Assembly: GCF_025567125.1 (NCBI RefSeq)
Contig: NZ_JAOQJI010000001.1
Coordinates: 62,001-126,000, forward strand
Reading direction: 5' to 3'
Source: Phocaeicola fibrisolvens
Lineage (GTDB): Bacteria > Bacteroidota > Bacteroidia > Bacteroidales > Bacteroidaceae
Length of the DNA: 64,000 nucleotides
This document shows positions 51,676 through 60,366 of the stretch, in pieces. The position numbers and the translations under genes were made by a program. How positions within the stretch are numbered: position 1 is the first letter of the stretch; every line of letters starts with the position of its first letter. Under the pieces are notes generated by a model. It was given only the letters and a program-made list of their open reading frames with translations, did not search any database and was not told the origin of the DNA.

Positions 51676-53850
51676 TTATTTATCTTTAAATACCTCGTTG
51701 AAAACTTCTTTCGCTACACTGATGCAATCACCTTCTCCTTTTGCCGGATACGGGTTGTGAGCCACTGTCCACGGTTCCTCCATGGCATAATAATCCAGCT
51801 CTACCATCGGTTTTCCGTCCAATACATCCTGAAGTGTCTGCCAGTAGGCTGCCCAGCGTTTGTAGTAGAAATCCTTCAGTATCCCGTTCCATTCTTTGTG
51901 GGCATAGTCGCGGAGACCTCCGTCGTTGGCACATACACGGTCGCCCCAGGTGGTGATTTGTACGCGGGCGTTCCATTCGTACAGGTCTTTTTCTTCCGGT
52001 GTGGTTCCGAGGTTACGGGCCTGCTCAATCCAGCGTCCTACGCGGAATTCGCTTCTTGTAGCCAGCAGACGGTCCTGCGCCAGCAGGATATTCAGGAATT
52101 CCTGAGAGTGAGCCGCGAAACTTTTCTTGTCGAAGCTCTTGAAGTCGGCTACCGTCTGGTTGTAGACGATGCGTCCTCTGTCGGACAAGGACTGGCGGAC
52201 GATGTCTACCAGGTCATATTCGAAGTTGTTGTTGCCTTTGTATTTGTCGGCCACTTCCAGCATCAGGCGGGCAGCGTCTTCCGTGGTAGTCGGGTCATAA
52301 TAGTTTTCCATTTTTGACCAGCTGGAAGCTTGGAAGTTGTTCAGGCTCGGACGGCCGCAGAAGATGGATTCGTGAGTACCCTGCTGGTTGTTGCCGAACG
52401 GGCAGTTATAGATGCCGTTTGCCAGGATGTCCCATGCTTTGGCCACCGTTTCATCGTACGTGCCGTAGCGGGCCTTGATGTAGCCTTTCAGCCATTCTTC
52501 CTTGGTGAATTTCTCCGGGCGCCAGGGAAGTTCGCACATCAGTTCGAACATCACCGGATTGTTTTCACTGCCTTCCATGGTCAGGCCGATACCTTTGAGG
52601 TGGGCCGCCAGCGGATTGTTTTTGGTAAGATAGAAATTGTTCAGCAGCTGGTCCATACGTCCGTGCAAGCCTATGTTGCCTCCGAAGTTTTCTAGCATAC
52701 AGAACAGCCAGTCGTGCTGTTCATAACCTTTTTCACGTTTCCAGATGGAAGGGATACCCCACATCGGGCGGCATTCGCTGAACAAATCCAGAATCAGGAT
52801 GTCGCCGTTGTTCAGGTTCTTGATCATTTCCGGACGCGGATTTTCTGTCCATCCCTGAATGACCCATGTGGCCTTCGGATTGACTGCCTTCATGGCGTGA
52901 AGCACGGCTTTTCCGGCAGCATCGAAATCTACGCTTCCTGCATCTTCAAGTTCATGGAACGGGTCCATGGAGTAGTAGTTGGCTTTGCCGAACAGTTTTT
53001 CCTGTTCCTTATAGTATAATGCGGCAATTTCCTTGAAGCGGGAGTCGGTGGGCAGCAAGAACGCCGGGCGGGTAAATCCGTTCCATAACTTCGGTTCTGT
53101 CACGTTCAGTCCCAGTTTTTGGTTGGCATCGTGGGGAACCATTCCGGAATAACCGGGGAATACCGGTTCGATGCCGTACTCACGCATGCGTTTCAGAATT
53201 TTTTTCTGCAAGGCTTCCTGCTGTGTATACCAGCTGTCCGGATTGGGACCGCCCCATCCTTCCAGGTTGTTCATGGCCCACCAGGCGAGGAAGGCCGGCC
53301 CTGCGATGAACTTGTTGATTTCTTCTTTCGTATAACCTAATTTGGCCAGCATGTTCTTCCACACACATTCCTGACCTACGGCTGCCAGCGGAAGGTTGAT
53401 GCCGTGCAAAGCCATCCAGTCGATTTCCTTTTCCCAACGGTTCCAGTCCCAGAATGCCATGGTATAAGAGTAGGTGCAGTAGTTGAAATCGTATCTCAGT
53501 GAGAGGTTGGTTTCCTTACGGAGCGGTGTGTCTACTTTCGGCAGACTTTCCGGCAGCTGGGCAGTCATCCCGTTCCACGACAGATGGATACCTGCGTAAT
53601 ATTTCAGGTACCAGTTGAGTCCGGTGGCAATGTTCACGTAATTGTTTCCCCGGATGACGACCTTGTTGCCTTTCTGGTCAAGCTCGAAAAAGTCGTTTCC
53701 ACCTTTTTGCAATTGTATGATAAACTTGTGGGATGCTCCCGGACAGATTCTTTCCAAAAGTCCGTCAACAGGATTACTCCATAGACTGAATGGTATGCAA
53801 AGACATGCTAAAAGGAAAAGTAGAAGTCGTTTGATTTTCATAATATTCAT
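51676..53850 (-). CDS. GH89 alpha-N-acetylglucosaminidase
   Basis: A 724-aa protein; the ATG at 53841 is an equally good start. KRLLLFLLACLCIPFSLWSNP is a signal peptide. The NAGLU N-terminal, barrel and C-terminal helical domains are all present. RYDFNYCTYSYTMAFWDWNRWEKEIDWMALHGINLPLA is a family hallmark. Likely catalytic acids are Glu300 in MDPFHELED and Glu359 in LDLFSECRP. The enzyme removes terminal alpha-linked GlcNAc, as in heparan or gastric mucin caps. It is the first gene of the operon, so its expression follows the operator at 53890-53939 directly. Confidence 0.94.
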   Translation of the reverse strand: MNIMKIKRLLLFLLACLCIPFSLWSNPVDGLLERICPGASHKFIIQLQKGGNDFFELDQKGNKVVIRGNNYVNIATGLNWYLKYYAGIHLSWNGMTAQLPESLPKVDTPLRKETNLSLRYDFNYCTYSYTMAFWDWNRWEKEIDWMALHGINLPLAAVGQECVWKNMLAKLGYTKEEINKFIAGPAFLAWWAMNNLEGWGGPNPDSWYTQQEALQKKILKRMREYGIEPVFPGYSGMVPHDANQKLGLNVTEPKLWNGFTRPAFLLPTDSRFKEIAALYYKEQEKLFGKANYYSMDPFHELEDAGSVDFDAAGKAVLHAMKAVNPKATWVIQGWTENPRPEMIKNLNNGDILILDLFSECRPMWGIPSIWKREKGYEQHDWLFCMLENFGGNIGLHGRMDQLLNNFYLTKNNPLAAHLKGIGLTMEGSENNPVMFELMCELPWRPEKFTKEEWLKGYIKARYGTYDETVAKAWDILANGIYNCPFGNNQQGTHESIFCGRPSLNNFQASSWSKMENYYDPTTTEDAARLMLEVADKYKGNNNFEYDLVDIVRQSLSDRGRIVYNQTVADFKSFDKKSFAAHSQEFLNILLAQDRLLATRSEFRVGRWIEQARNLGTTPEEKDLYEWNARVQITTWGDRVCANDGGLRDYAHKEWNGILKDFYYKRWAAYWQTLQDVLDGKPMVELDYYAMEEPWTVAHNPYPAKGEGDCISVAKEVFNEVFKDK

Positions 53851-53862
53851 TTTTAAGTGTTA

Positions 53863-53870
53863 CAAAATTC
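53863..53870 (-). promoter_or_regulatory. Likely -7 element of the GH89 operon
   Basis: GAATTTTG on the minus strand matches TAnnTTTG at all but the first T. The -33 position (about 53890) falls in the first G-rich repeat, so the promoter appears activator-dependent. Confidence 0.45.
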
Positions 53871-53889
53871 ATATTTTATACGTAATATA

Positions 53890-53939
53890 AGGGGGAAAAT
53901 AGTCAAGAAAAGGGGGAAAATAGTACAATGTGAGGGGGA
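53890..53939 (-). promoter_or_regulatory. G-rich direct repeats, candidate HTCS operator
   Basis: On the plus strand, AGGGGGAAAATAGT occurs at 53890-53903 (first base A at 53890) and 53911-53924, and a third half-copy GAGGGGGAG at 53932-53940. The G5 tracts start at 53891, 53912 and 53934, steps of 21 and 22 bp. They lie about 20 bp upstream of the likely -7 element, the position expected for an AraC-type activator. Confidence 0.6.
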
Positions 53940-53986
53940 GGGCCTGAAATTGACCTATGTCAAGACACTCTCTGAGGCAAATATCG

Positions 53987-53994
53987 TATTTTTG
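53987..53994 (+). promoter_or_regulatory. -7 element of the MATE gene
   Basis: TATTTTTG, 23 bp before the GTG start at 54018. A -33 box is not clear. Confidence 0.5.
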
Positions 53995-54017
53995 CAATGT
54001 TTTTAGAGAGTTAACAC

Positions 54018-55367
54018 GTGGAACAGACAATTCAACAGACGAACATCCGGAAGGGCTTGACGAAGCTTGTGATTCCTATCTTCATTGAGACTTTATTGAT
54101 TATGATGCTGGGGGCAGTAGACACCATCATGCTGAGCCAGTACTCCGACGAGAGTGTGGCAGCGGTAGGTGTGGTGAACCAGATTGTGATGTTTGCTTTC
54201 CTCATTTTCGAGGTCATCAATATCGGTACGTCGGTGCTATGTTCACAGTATCTGGGTGCCGGATTGAAGAACAAGATGGTGCAGGTGGTAGGGGTGTCTC
54301 TGTTGCTGAATCTGGTGGTGGGTATTCTGGTCAGTGCCATTCTGCATTATGGGGCTACTACCTTGCTGGGCTGGATGGGACTGCGTCCGGAACTGTTGAA
54401 GTACGGTATTGGTTACATGGAGATTGTGGGAGCCTTTGCCTTCTTTCAGGCTATTTCGCTGACCATCTCCGCTTCGCTCCGTAGTGCGAACAAGGCCATC
54501 TATCCCATGCTGGTCACCGTGCTGGTCAATGTGATGAACATCATCGGAAACTATTCCCTGATTTTCGGTAAGTTCGGTCTTCCTGCCATGGGAGCGGAAG
54601 GAGCGGCTATTTCTACCTCCATTGCCCGAGGCGTCAGCATGATTGTGTTGTTTGTCATCCTGTTCAAGAAACATATTCCTTCTTTCCCGCTGGCCCTGTT
54701 CCGTCCTTTCCCGTGGAAAGAGTTGAAAAATCTGTTGAAGGTGGGATTACCTTCGGCGGGCGAGAACATGTCGTACAGCTTCTCGCAGGTGGTGATTACT
54801 TATCTGATTAATATTCTGGGAAACGATTCGCTGGCCACCCGTACCTATACGGTGAATACCACCATGTTTGTCTACCTGTTTGCCATCGCTATGGCACAGG
54901 GTGGGGCCATCAGTATCGGACATCTGGTGGGACAGAAGAAAATTCGCGCGGCCTATCTGTTAGGAAAATACGTGATGCGCCTGTCCATTCTGGTGTCCTT
55001 GGGGCTTTCGTGCATCTGGGCCATCTTCGGCCATACCATTTTCAGCCTGCTTACCGATAACGAGCACATCATCCGCTTGGGTGTGACCATTCTGATTGTC
55101 GATGTCATTGTGGAGATTGGACGTGCCGTAAATATCTATGCCACGAATGCCCTCCGTTCGGCTGGTGATGTGAATTTCCCGTTCTATGTCGGCCTGATTG
55201 TGCAGTGGACGGTCTCTGTTGGACTCAGCTATCTGTTCGGTATTCATTTGGGCTGGGGACTGGTCGGTATGTGGTGTGCTTTCCTGCTCGACGAGAATAT
55301 CCGTGCCTTTATCTTTGTGAAACGATGGAACAGCCTGAAATGGGCGAAAAAAGGTTTTGTGAAGTAA
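54018..55367 (+). CDS. MATE family efflux transporter
   Basis: A 449-aa protein starting with GTG. It has 12 hydrophobic helices in two similar halves. LVIPIFIETLLIMMLGAVDTIMLSQYSDESVAAVGVVNQI and the matching second-half motif LPSAGENMSYSFSQVVITYLINILG are MATE hallmarks. It exports cationic drugs or metabolites in exchange for Na+ or H+. It is divergent from the GH89 operon and shares its upstream region, but there is no sign of co-regulation. Confidence 0.94.
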   Translation: MEQTIQQTNIRKGLTKLVIPIFIETLLIMMLGAVDTIMLSQYSDESVAAVGVVNQIVMFAFLIFEVINIGTSVLCSQYLGAGLKNKMVQVVGVSLLLNLVVGILVSAILHYGATTLLGWMGLRPELLKYGIGYMEIVGAFAFFQAISLTISASLRSANKAIYPMLVTVLVNVMNIIGNYSLIFGKFGLPAMGAEGAAISTSIARGVSMIVLFVILFKKHIPSFPLALFRPFPWKELKNLLKVGLPSAGENMSYSFSQVVITYLINILGNDSLATRTYTVNTTMFVYLFAIAMAQGGAISIGHLVGQKKIRAAYLLGKYVMRLSILVSLGLSCIWAIFGHTIFSLLTDNEHIIRLGVTILIVDVIVEIGRAVNIYATNALRSAGDVNFPFYVGLIVQWTVSVGLSYLFGIHLGWGLVGMWCAFLLDENIRAFIFVKRWNSLKWAKKGFVK

Positions 55368-55370
55368 AAG

Positions 55371-55598
55371 CTACATGTCCGATTGAATCAGGCAGAAATA
55401 GAACAGAATGATGCAGATGATGTCGATGGTAAGTGCGATGACCGACCAGCGCAGGAACCGCTTGTTCTTTTTAACAGCTCCGTACACAATACCCAGGATG
55501 GCGGAAAGAAAGACGCCCGCCACGATTCCGAACAAGCCTTGTATGGCTATACCCAGCAATACCAGGATACCCATGGTGATAAGAATGTTGTTTTTCAT
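55371..55598 (-). CDS. Small membrane protein, 75 aa
   Basis: MKNNILITMGILVLLGIAIQGLFGIVAG starts a hydrophobic region of one or two helices; VKKNKRFLRW is a basic cytoplasmic loop and SVIALTIDIICIILFYFCLI a last helix. The basic loop suggests both ends outside. I do not recognise the family. It ends 3 bp from the convergent MATE stop and starts 55 bp after proC on the same strand, so it may be read from the proC promoter. Confidence 0.7.
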   Translation of the reverse strand: MKNNILITMGILVLLGIAIQGLFGIVAGVFLSAILGIVYGAVKKNKRFLRWSVIALTIDIICIILFYFCLIQSDM

Positions 55599-55653
55599 GT
55601 CGATTCAGGTTGAGTGAGAAAAGAGGGAGCACGAAGCCCCCTGTAGAATTTGT

Positions 55654-56427
55654 TTACAAACTGGCCTTGATGGCACGAATGATGGCCGACGTGAAACCGT
55701 CGTGTTCCAGCGAGTTGATGCCTTTGATGGTGATGCCCCCCGGAGTGGTTACCTTTTCTATTTCAGTAGCCGGATGTGCGTGCTCATTGTTCAGCAGCAG
55801 TTGGGCGGCTCCCTCCAGTGTCTGTGCCAGCATGGTCTGCGCGTCGTGGGGCTTGATGCCCAGTTCCACTCCAGCCTGCATGGCAGCCTGCACGTATTTC
55901 AGTACGTAGGCAATGCCACAGGAAGTCAGTGAGGTGGCAGCCGCAAACAGCTTTTCGTCAATCAGCATGGAACGCCCCATCTCGTTGAACAAGGCAGTCA
56001 TGCCTGCCACCTGTTCTTCCGAAGCATTGCGTGCGGCAATCAGGGTCATGCTGGCTCCTTCCGAGATGGCCGTGTTCGGGATGACGCGGAAAATCGGCAT
56101 TTCCGGGTCCACGAAGTGGGCCAGGTCTTCAATCGTCAGTCCGGCAGCTACGGATACCAGTGCCTGGGGTTGCCTCAGTCTCAAGGGTTTCAGCACTTCT
56201 TCCACCTTCCAGGGTTTTACAGCTACGATGACGATGTCGGCATCTTCGGCCGCTTCCTTGTTGGAATGAGTTACGTGGATGGCGGGAAATTCCGCTTTCA
56301 GCGCTTCCAGTTTTCCGGCACTGGGATTGGATACCGCTATCTGTTGTGCCTGAATATAATGTCCGTTGGCCAGACCACGGGCAATGGCACCTCCCATGTT
56401 TCCGGCTCCGATGATTGCTACTTTCAT
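55654..56427 (-). CDS. proC: Pyrroline-5-carboxylate reductase
   Basis: A 257-aa protein from the ATG at 56427. An upstream open frame of 35 codons lacks the fold and crosses the promoter. MKVAIIGAGNMGGAIARGL is the NAD(P)-binding loop. VIVAVKPWKVEEVL, FRVIPNTA and LTSCGIAYVLKYVQAAMQAGVELG, then TPGGITIKGINSLE, are ProC signatures. It makes proline from P5C. A -7 element TAACTTTG lies at 56462-56455. Confidence 0.95.
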   Translation of the reverse strand: MKVAIIGAGNMGGAIARGLANGHYIQAQQIAVSNPSAGKLEALKAEFPAIHVTHSNKEAAEDADIVIVAVKPWKVEEVLKPLRLRQPQALVSVAAGLTIEDLAHFVDPEMPIFRVIPNTAISEGASMTLIAARNASEEQVAGMTALFNEMGRSMLIDEKLFAAATSLTSCGIAYVLKYVQAAMQAGVELGIKPHDAQTMLAQTLEGAAQLLLNNEHAHPATEIEKVTTPGGITIKGINSLEHDGFTSAIIRAIKASL

Positions 56428-56454
56428 ATTTTTCAAGTTTGAGTTGTTTATCTG

Positions 56455-56462
56455 CAAAGTTA
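56455..56462 (-). promoter_or_regulatory. -7 element of proC
   Basis: TAACTTTG on the minus strand, 28 bp before the proC ATG. Confidence 0.55.
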
Positions 56463-56592
56463 TAATTAAAAATGGGAGTCTGGCTATATAATGGTATTTA
56501 TTTTGGCTGTTCGCGAGGGGGAGCGTAGCCATTTCTTTGTCCAGTAGGGAAAACTTTAGTGAAAAGTATGGTCATTATCTCATGAGAAGCTT

Positions 56593-56600
56593 TAACTTTG
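56593..56600 (+). promoter_or_regulatory. -7 element of the acetylesterase gene
   Basis: TAACTTTG, 72 bp before the preferred ATG at 56673. Confidence 0.5.
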
Positions 56601-56672
56601 TCAGACTATCCCGAAAGCGGGTGCTTGCTTTTGCGGATGCATATTGAGATTGAAAACCTGAATGAATCTATC

Positions 56673-58103
56673 ATGAAAACAAAGAAATGGATGGTAAGTG
56701 CCTGCCTGTTGCTGATGCAGGCAGGTGCATGGGGCAAGATTACGTTGCCTGACATTGTGAGTGACAATATGGTATTGCAGCAGCAGACCGAGGCTTGTTT
56801 GTGGGGAAAGGCGAATGCCAATGCCGAAGTAACCATCCGCCCGTCGTGGAACCGGGAAGTATATAAGGTAACCGCGGATGCGGAGGGAAAATGGGTGGCT
56901 AAAATCCAGACACCGACGGCCAGTTACCAGACCTATACGATTTCCATTTCCGATGGAGAGGAAGTGAAACTGAACAATGTGCTGGTGGGAGAAGTATGGT
57001 TCTGTTCGGGACAGTCGAACATGGAGATGCCTCTCCGTGGATTTTGGAATTGTCCGATCGCAGGAGCCAATGAAACCATTGCCACTGCCTCGAAGTGGAA
57101 AGGCATTCGGGTAGCTACTGTCGAAAAGAACGGACAATTGCAACCCGTTGAAGAGTGTAAGGGAAACTGGAAGGTGAGCAATCCGGAAAATGCGCCTGCC
57201 TTCAGTGCTACGGCTTTTAATTTTGCCATGATGATGAACCAGGTGCTGGATATTCCGGTGGGCATTATCAATTGCAGCTGGGGAGGTTCCATGGTGGAAG
57301 GCTGGTTGCCCCGTGAAATCGTGGCGCAGTACCCCGATATTGATTTGAAGAAGGATATCCGTAAGGAAGACGGACATGACTGGTGGCATTACCTGAGTCC
57401 GACGTTGATGTATAACGGTATGCTCAAGCCGTTGCAGAATTATACGATTAAAGGTTTCCTGTGGTATCAGGGTGAATCGAATGTCGGAAAGCACAAGACG
57501 TATGCTGAACGCATGAAAACCATGGTAGAACTCTGGCGCAAGGAATGGGGACTGGGAGAACTTCCGTTCTATTATGTGGAGATTGCTCCGTTCAATTCTA
57601 CGGAGACCACAGGTTGTGCCTTGTTGCGTGAAGCACAGTTCAAGGCACAGGCGCTCATCTCGAACAGTGGCATGATTTCGACCAACGATTTGGTGGAACC
57701 TTATGAAATGAAAAATGTGCATCCGAAAAATAAGACCGATGTGGGAAAGCGTCTGGCTTATATGGCGCTGAGCAAGACGTATCATGTGCCGGGAATTGAG
57801 GCATACGGACCGGTGTATAAGTCGATGGAAGTGAAAGACGGAGCGGTAATTCTTTCATTTGACCATGCGGAGGAAGGATTTAACCGCTTGTCGGGGATGG
57901 AAGGTTTTGAAGTGGCTGGAAGCGACAAGGTGTTTTATCCGGCCAAAGCGGAAGTTTTCAATAACCTGCAGATAAAGGTGACCTGCGACAAAGTGGCACA
58001 GCCCGTAGCCGTGCGTTATTGTTTCCGTGACTTCCAGCCGGGTAACGTAGCCAATCTGCGTGAGCTTCCTTTGTATCCGTTCCGTACGGATGATTGGGAA
58101 TAA
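56673..58103 (+). CDS. Sialate O-acetylesterase-like SGNH esterase
   Basis: A 476-aa protein from the ATG at 56673, where MKTKKWMVSACLLLMQAGAWG forms a signal peptide; a longer frame upstream lacks one. LPDIVSDNMVLQQQTEACLWGKA is the beta-rich N-terminal part of the family. GEVWFCSGQSNMEMPL holds catalytic Ser115, and GFLWYQGESNV the oxyanion-hole GxN block. The SASA/CE6-like family removes O-acetyl groups from sialic acid or plant glycans. It is monocistronic and sits between proC and the arginine operon, opposite in direction to both. Confidence 0.9.
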   Translation: MKTKKWMVSACLLLMQAGAWGKITLPDIVSDNMVLQQQTEACLWGKANANAEVTIRPSWNREVYKVTADAEGKWVAKIQTPTASYQTYTISISDGEEVKLNNVLVGEVWFCSGQSNMEMPLRGFWNCPIAGANETIATASKWKGIRVATVEKNGQLQPVEECKGNWKVSNPENAPAFSATAFNFAMMMNQVLDIPVGIINCSWGGSMVEGWLPREIVAQYPDIDLKKDIRKEDGHDWWHYLSPTLMYNGMLKPLQNYTIKGFLWYQGESNVGKHKTYAERMKTMVELWRKEWGLGELPFYYVEIAPFNSTETTGCALLREAQFKAQALISNSGMISTNDLVEPYEMKNVHPKNKTDVGKRLAYMALSKTYHVPGIEAYGPVYKSMEVKDGAVILSFDHAEEGFNRLSGMEGFEVAGSDKVFYPAKAEVFNNLQIKVTCDKVAQPVAVRYCFRDFQPGNVANLRELPLYPFRTDDWE

Positions 58104-58123
58104 TTTGAAGGGACTTAAAACAA

Positions 58124-58172
58124 AAATCTCCTTATTCGTGTGGTTTCGGCAGAATAAGGAGATTTTTTTGTT
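58124..58172. terminator. Bidirectional terminator between esterase and argD
   Basis: AAATCTCCTTATTC (58124-58137) pairs with GAATAAGGAGATTT (58152-58165), with T7 on the plus strand. Confidence 0.9.
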
Positions 58173-58174
58173 TC

Positions 58175-59305
58175 TTATTTCATGACGTGTTGCAAACGGG
58201 TCAGGAAGTCATCGGCTTCCTGCATGCTCAGACAGAGCGGAGGAAGCAGACGAAGCACGTTGGTTCCACTGACTCCGGTAAATACTTTCTGTTCGAACAG
58301 GAGTTGCTTGCGGAGTTCCTTGATGGGCTCTTCAAATTCCAGTCCAATCATCAGACCACGTCCGCGTACTTCCTTGATGCCTTTGAACTTTTTCAGTTCT
58401 TCCAGCAGGTGGGTACCCACTTTAGCCGCATTCTCTACCAGATTCTCTTCCTTCATTACATCAAGTACGGCGACGGCGGCCGCACAAGCCAAGTGGTTGC
58501 CTCCGAAGGTGGTTCCCAGCTGTCCGTACACCGGGGTGAATTTAGGACTGATTAATACGGCGGCCATCGGGAAGCCGTTGCCGATACCTTTGGCTACGGT
58601 AATCATGTCCGGGCGGATACCGTTGTACTGGTGGGCGAAGAATTTACCACTTCGTCCGTAACCGGATTGGATTTCATCGAGAATCAATACTGTGTTGGTT
58701 TCGTCGCAGGCCTGGCGCATGGCTTTCATGAAATCGGTGTCGGGTACCTGAATACCGCCTACACCCTGAATGCCTTCGATGATTACTGCACAGACATCGC
58801 CCTTGGCCAGTTCGGCTTTCAAAGCTTCGGTATCGTTCAGCGGAAGGTAGGTGACATGACCGTTGTCATTGATAGGAGCAATGATTTTCGGGTTGTTGGT
58901 CACTTCTACCGCCAATGAAGTACGTCCGTGGAACGCTTTGGCGAAAGAGACGACACGGGTACGTCCGTTATAAAAAGAGGCCAGTTTCAAGGCATTTTCG
59001 TTGGCTTCTGCTCCGGAGTTAATCAGGAAAAGCTGGTAATCGTCGTAGCCGCTGATGGCTCCCAGACGGTCGGCTACTTCCTGCTGCAGTTTGTTGATGA
59101 CGGAATTGGAATAGAATCCCAATGTGGCTACTTGTTTGCTGATGGCTTCCACGTAGTGAGGATGTGCGTGGCCGATGGAGATTACGGCATGGCCTCCGTA
59201 GAGGTCAAGGTATTCCTGGCCTTTGTCGTCCCATACGTGACAGCCTTTTCCCTTGACGATATTGACATCGAAGAGAGGATATACGTCGAATAATTTCATA
59301 CTCAT
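58175..59305 (-). CDS. argD: Acetyl- or succinyl-ornithine aminotransferase
   Basis: A 376-aa PLP enzyme of class III. GHAVISIGHAHPHYVEAI, LINSGAEANENALKLA, VCAVIIEGIQGVGGIQVPD and LILDEIQSGYGRSGKFFA lead to the PLP lysine in TVAKGIGNGFP. It converts the N-acylated glutamate semialdehyde to N-acyl-ornithine. In Bacteroidetes with a succinylornithine transcarbamylase the substrate is the succinyl form; the ArgF' gene is not in this window. It is the last gene of the operon, 92 bp after argC, behind a repeat-rich spacer. Confidence 0.93.
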   Translation of the reverse strand: MSMKLFDVYPLFDVNIVKGKGCHVWDDKGQEYLDLYGGHAVISIGHAHPHYVEAISKQVATLGFYSNSVINKLQQEVADRLGAISGYDDYQLFLINSGAEANENALKLASFYNGRTRVVSFAKAFHGRTSLAVEVTNNPKIIAPINDNGHVTYLPLNDTEALKAELAKGDVCAVIIEGIQGVGGIQVPDTDFMKAMRQACDETNTVLILDEIQSGYGRSGKFFAHQYNGIRPDMITVAKGIGNGFPMAAVLISPKFTPVYGQLGTTFGGNHLACAAAVAVLDVMKEENLVENAAKVGTHLLEELKKFKGIKEVRGRGLMIGLEFEEPIKELRKQLLFEQKVFTGVSGTNVLRLLPPLCLSMQEADDFLTRLQHVMK

Positions 59306-59308
59306 ATT

Positions 59309-59395
59309 AAGATTAAGAATGAATAATTAACAGACGGAATCAACGGATTCTGTTTGGGCATTCATTTTTAATTATTCATTATTCATTATTCATTG
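59309..59395. repeat. Inverted repeat with tandem ATTCATT units between argC and argD
   Basis: The left arm (about 59319-59330) reads AATGAATAATTAA. The right arm (about 59368-59394) is TTAATTATTCATT extended by two further ATTATTCATT-type units. An inner hairpin pairs GGAATC with GATTCTG (59337-59352). It resembles the heptad-armed repeat at 26727. Confidence 0.55.
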
Positions 59396-59397
59396 AT

Positions 59398-60366
59398 TTA
59401 GAACGCACTTGGCTTCAGTTTCAGTCCTACGGTTTCTTCCAGGTTGAACATCAGGTTCATGTTGTGTACTGCCTGACCGCTGGCTCCTTTCAGCAAGTTA
59501 TCGATGCAGGAAACGATAAGCAGCTTGTCACCGTGCTTCTCCAGATGAATCAAACATTTGTTGGTGTTGACCACCTGCTTCAGGTCGATGTTCTTGTCCA
59601 CGATGTGGGTGAAAGAATCTTCCGCATAGTATTCTTCGTACATCTTCACGATTTCTTCCAGTTCCACTTTCGTTTTCACTACGATGGTGGCGAAGATGCC
59701 GCGCGGGAAATCACCTCTATAAGGGATGAAGTCGATTTCAGAATGGAAGCTGTTCTGCAACTGTTTCAGCGACTGTTTGATTTCCGGTACATGCTGATGT
59801 GCGAACGGTTTGTAGATGCTGAGGTTGTTGTTGCGCCAGCTGAAGTGGCTGGTAGCTCCCGGTTTGACACCGGCTCCGGTACTTCCCGTAATGGCGTTGA
59901 CCATGATGTCGTCGTTCAGCATCAGGTGTTTGGCCAGCGGCAACAGACCCAGCTGGATGCAAGTGGCAAAACAGCCCGGATTGGCCACGTGCTTGCTTTG
60001 GCAGATAGTCCGGCGGTTCAGTTCCGGCAGACCGTATACGAAGTCGTGGTCGTCCGACTTGATGCGGTAGTCCATGGAGAGGTCGATGATTTTCAAATCC
60101 TCTGGCACATTGTGGCTTTCCATGAACTTCTTTGTATCTCCGTGTGCCGTACAGAAGAACAGCACATCGATGGTATCGAGCGGAAGTTCATCGGTGAATA
60201 CCAAGTCGGTTTCCCCATACAGTCCTTCGTGCACATCGGTAATCTTGTTGCCGGCATTGCTGGAACTGTTGATGAATTTGATTTCTACATCCGGGTGGTT
60301 GATGAGCAGGCGAATCAGTTCGCCTGCTGTATATCCTGCACCTCCTATAATTCCTACTTTAATCAT
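59398..60366 (-). CDS. argC: N-acyl-gamma-glutamyl-phosphate reductase
   Basis: A 322-aa NADPH enzyme. VGIIGGAGYTAGELIRLLINHP binds the nucleotide. VANPGCFATCIQLGLLPL carries catalytic Cys132. GATSHFSWRNNNLSIYKPFAHQHVPEI holds the substrate histidine. It reduces N-acyl-glutamyl phosphate, probably the succinylated form in this phylum. Its start overlaps the argG stop by 4 bp, so translation is coupled. Confidence 0.95.
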   Translation of the reverse strand: MIKVGIIGGAGYTAGELIRLLINHPDVEIKFINSSSNAGNKITDVHEGLYGETDLVFTDELPLDTIDVLFFCTAHGDTKKFMESHNVPEDLKIIDLSMDYRIKSDDHDFVYGLPELNRRTICQSKHVANPGCFATCIQLGLLPLAKHLMLNDDIMVNAITGSTGAGVKPGATSHFSWRNNNLSIYKPFAHQHVPEIKQSLKQLQNSFHSEIDFIPYRGDFPRGIFATIVVKTKVELEEIVKMYEEYYAEDSFTHIVDKNIDLKQVVNTNKCLIHLEKHGDKLLIVSCIDNLLKGASGQAVHNMNLMFNLEETVGLKLKPSAF

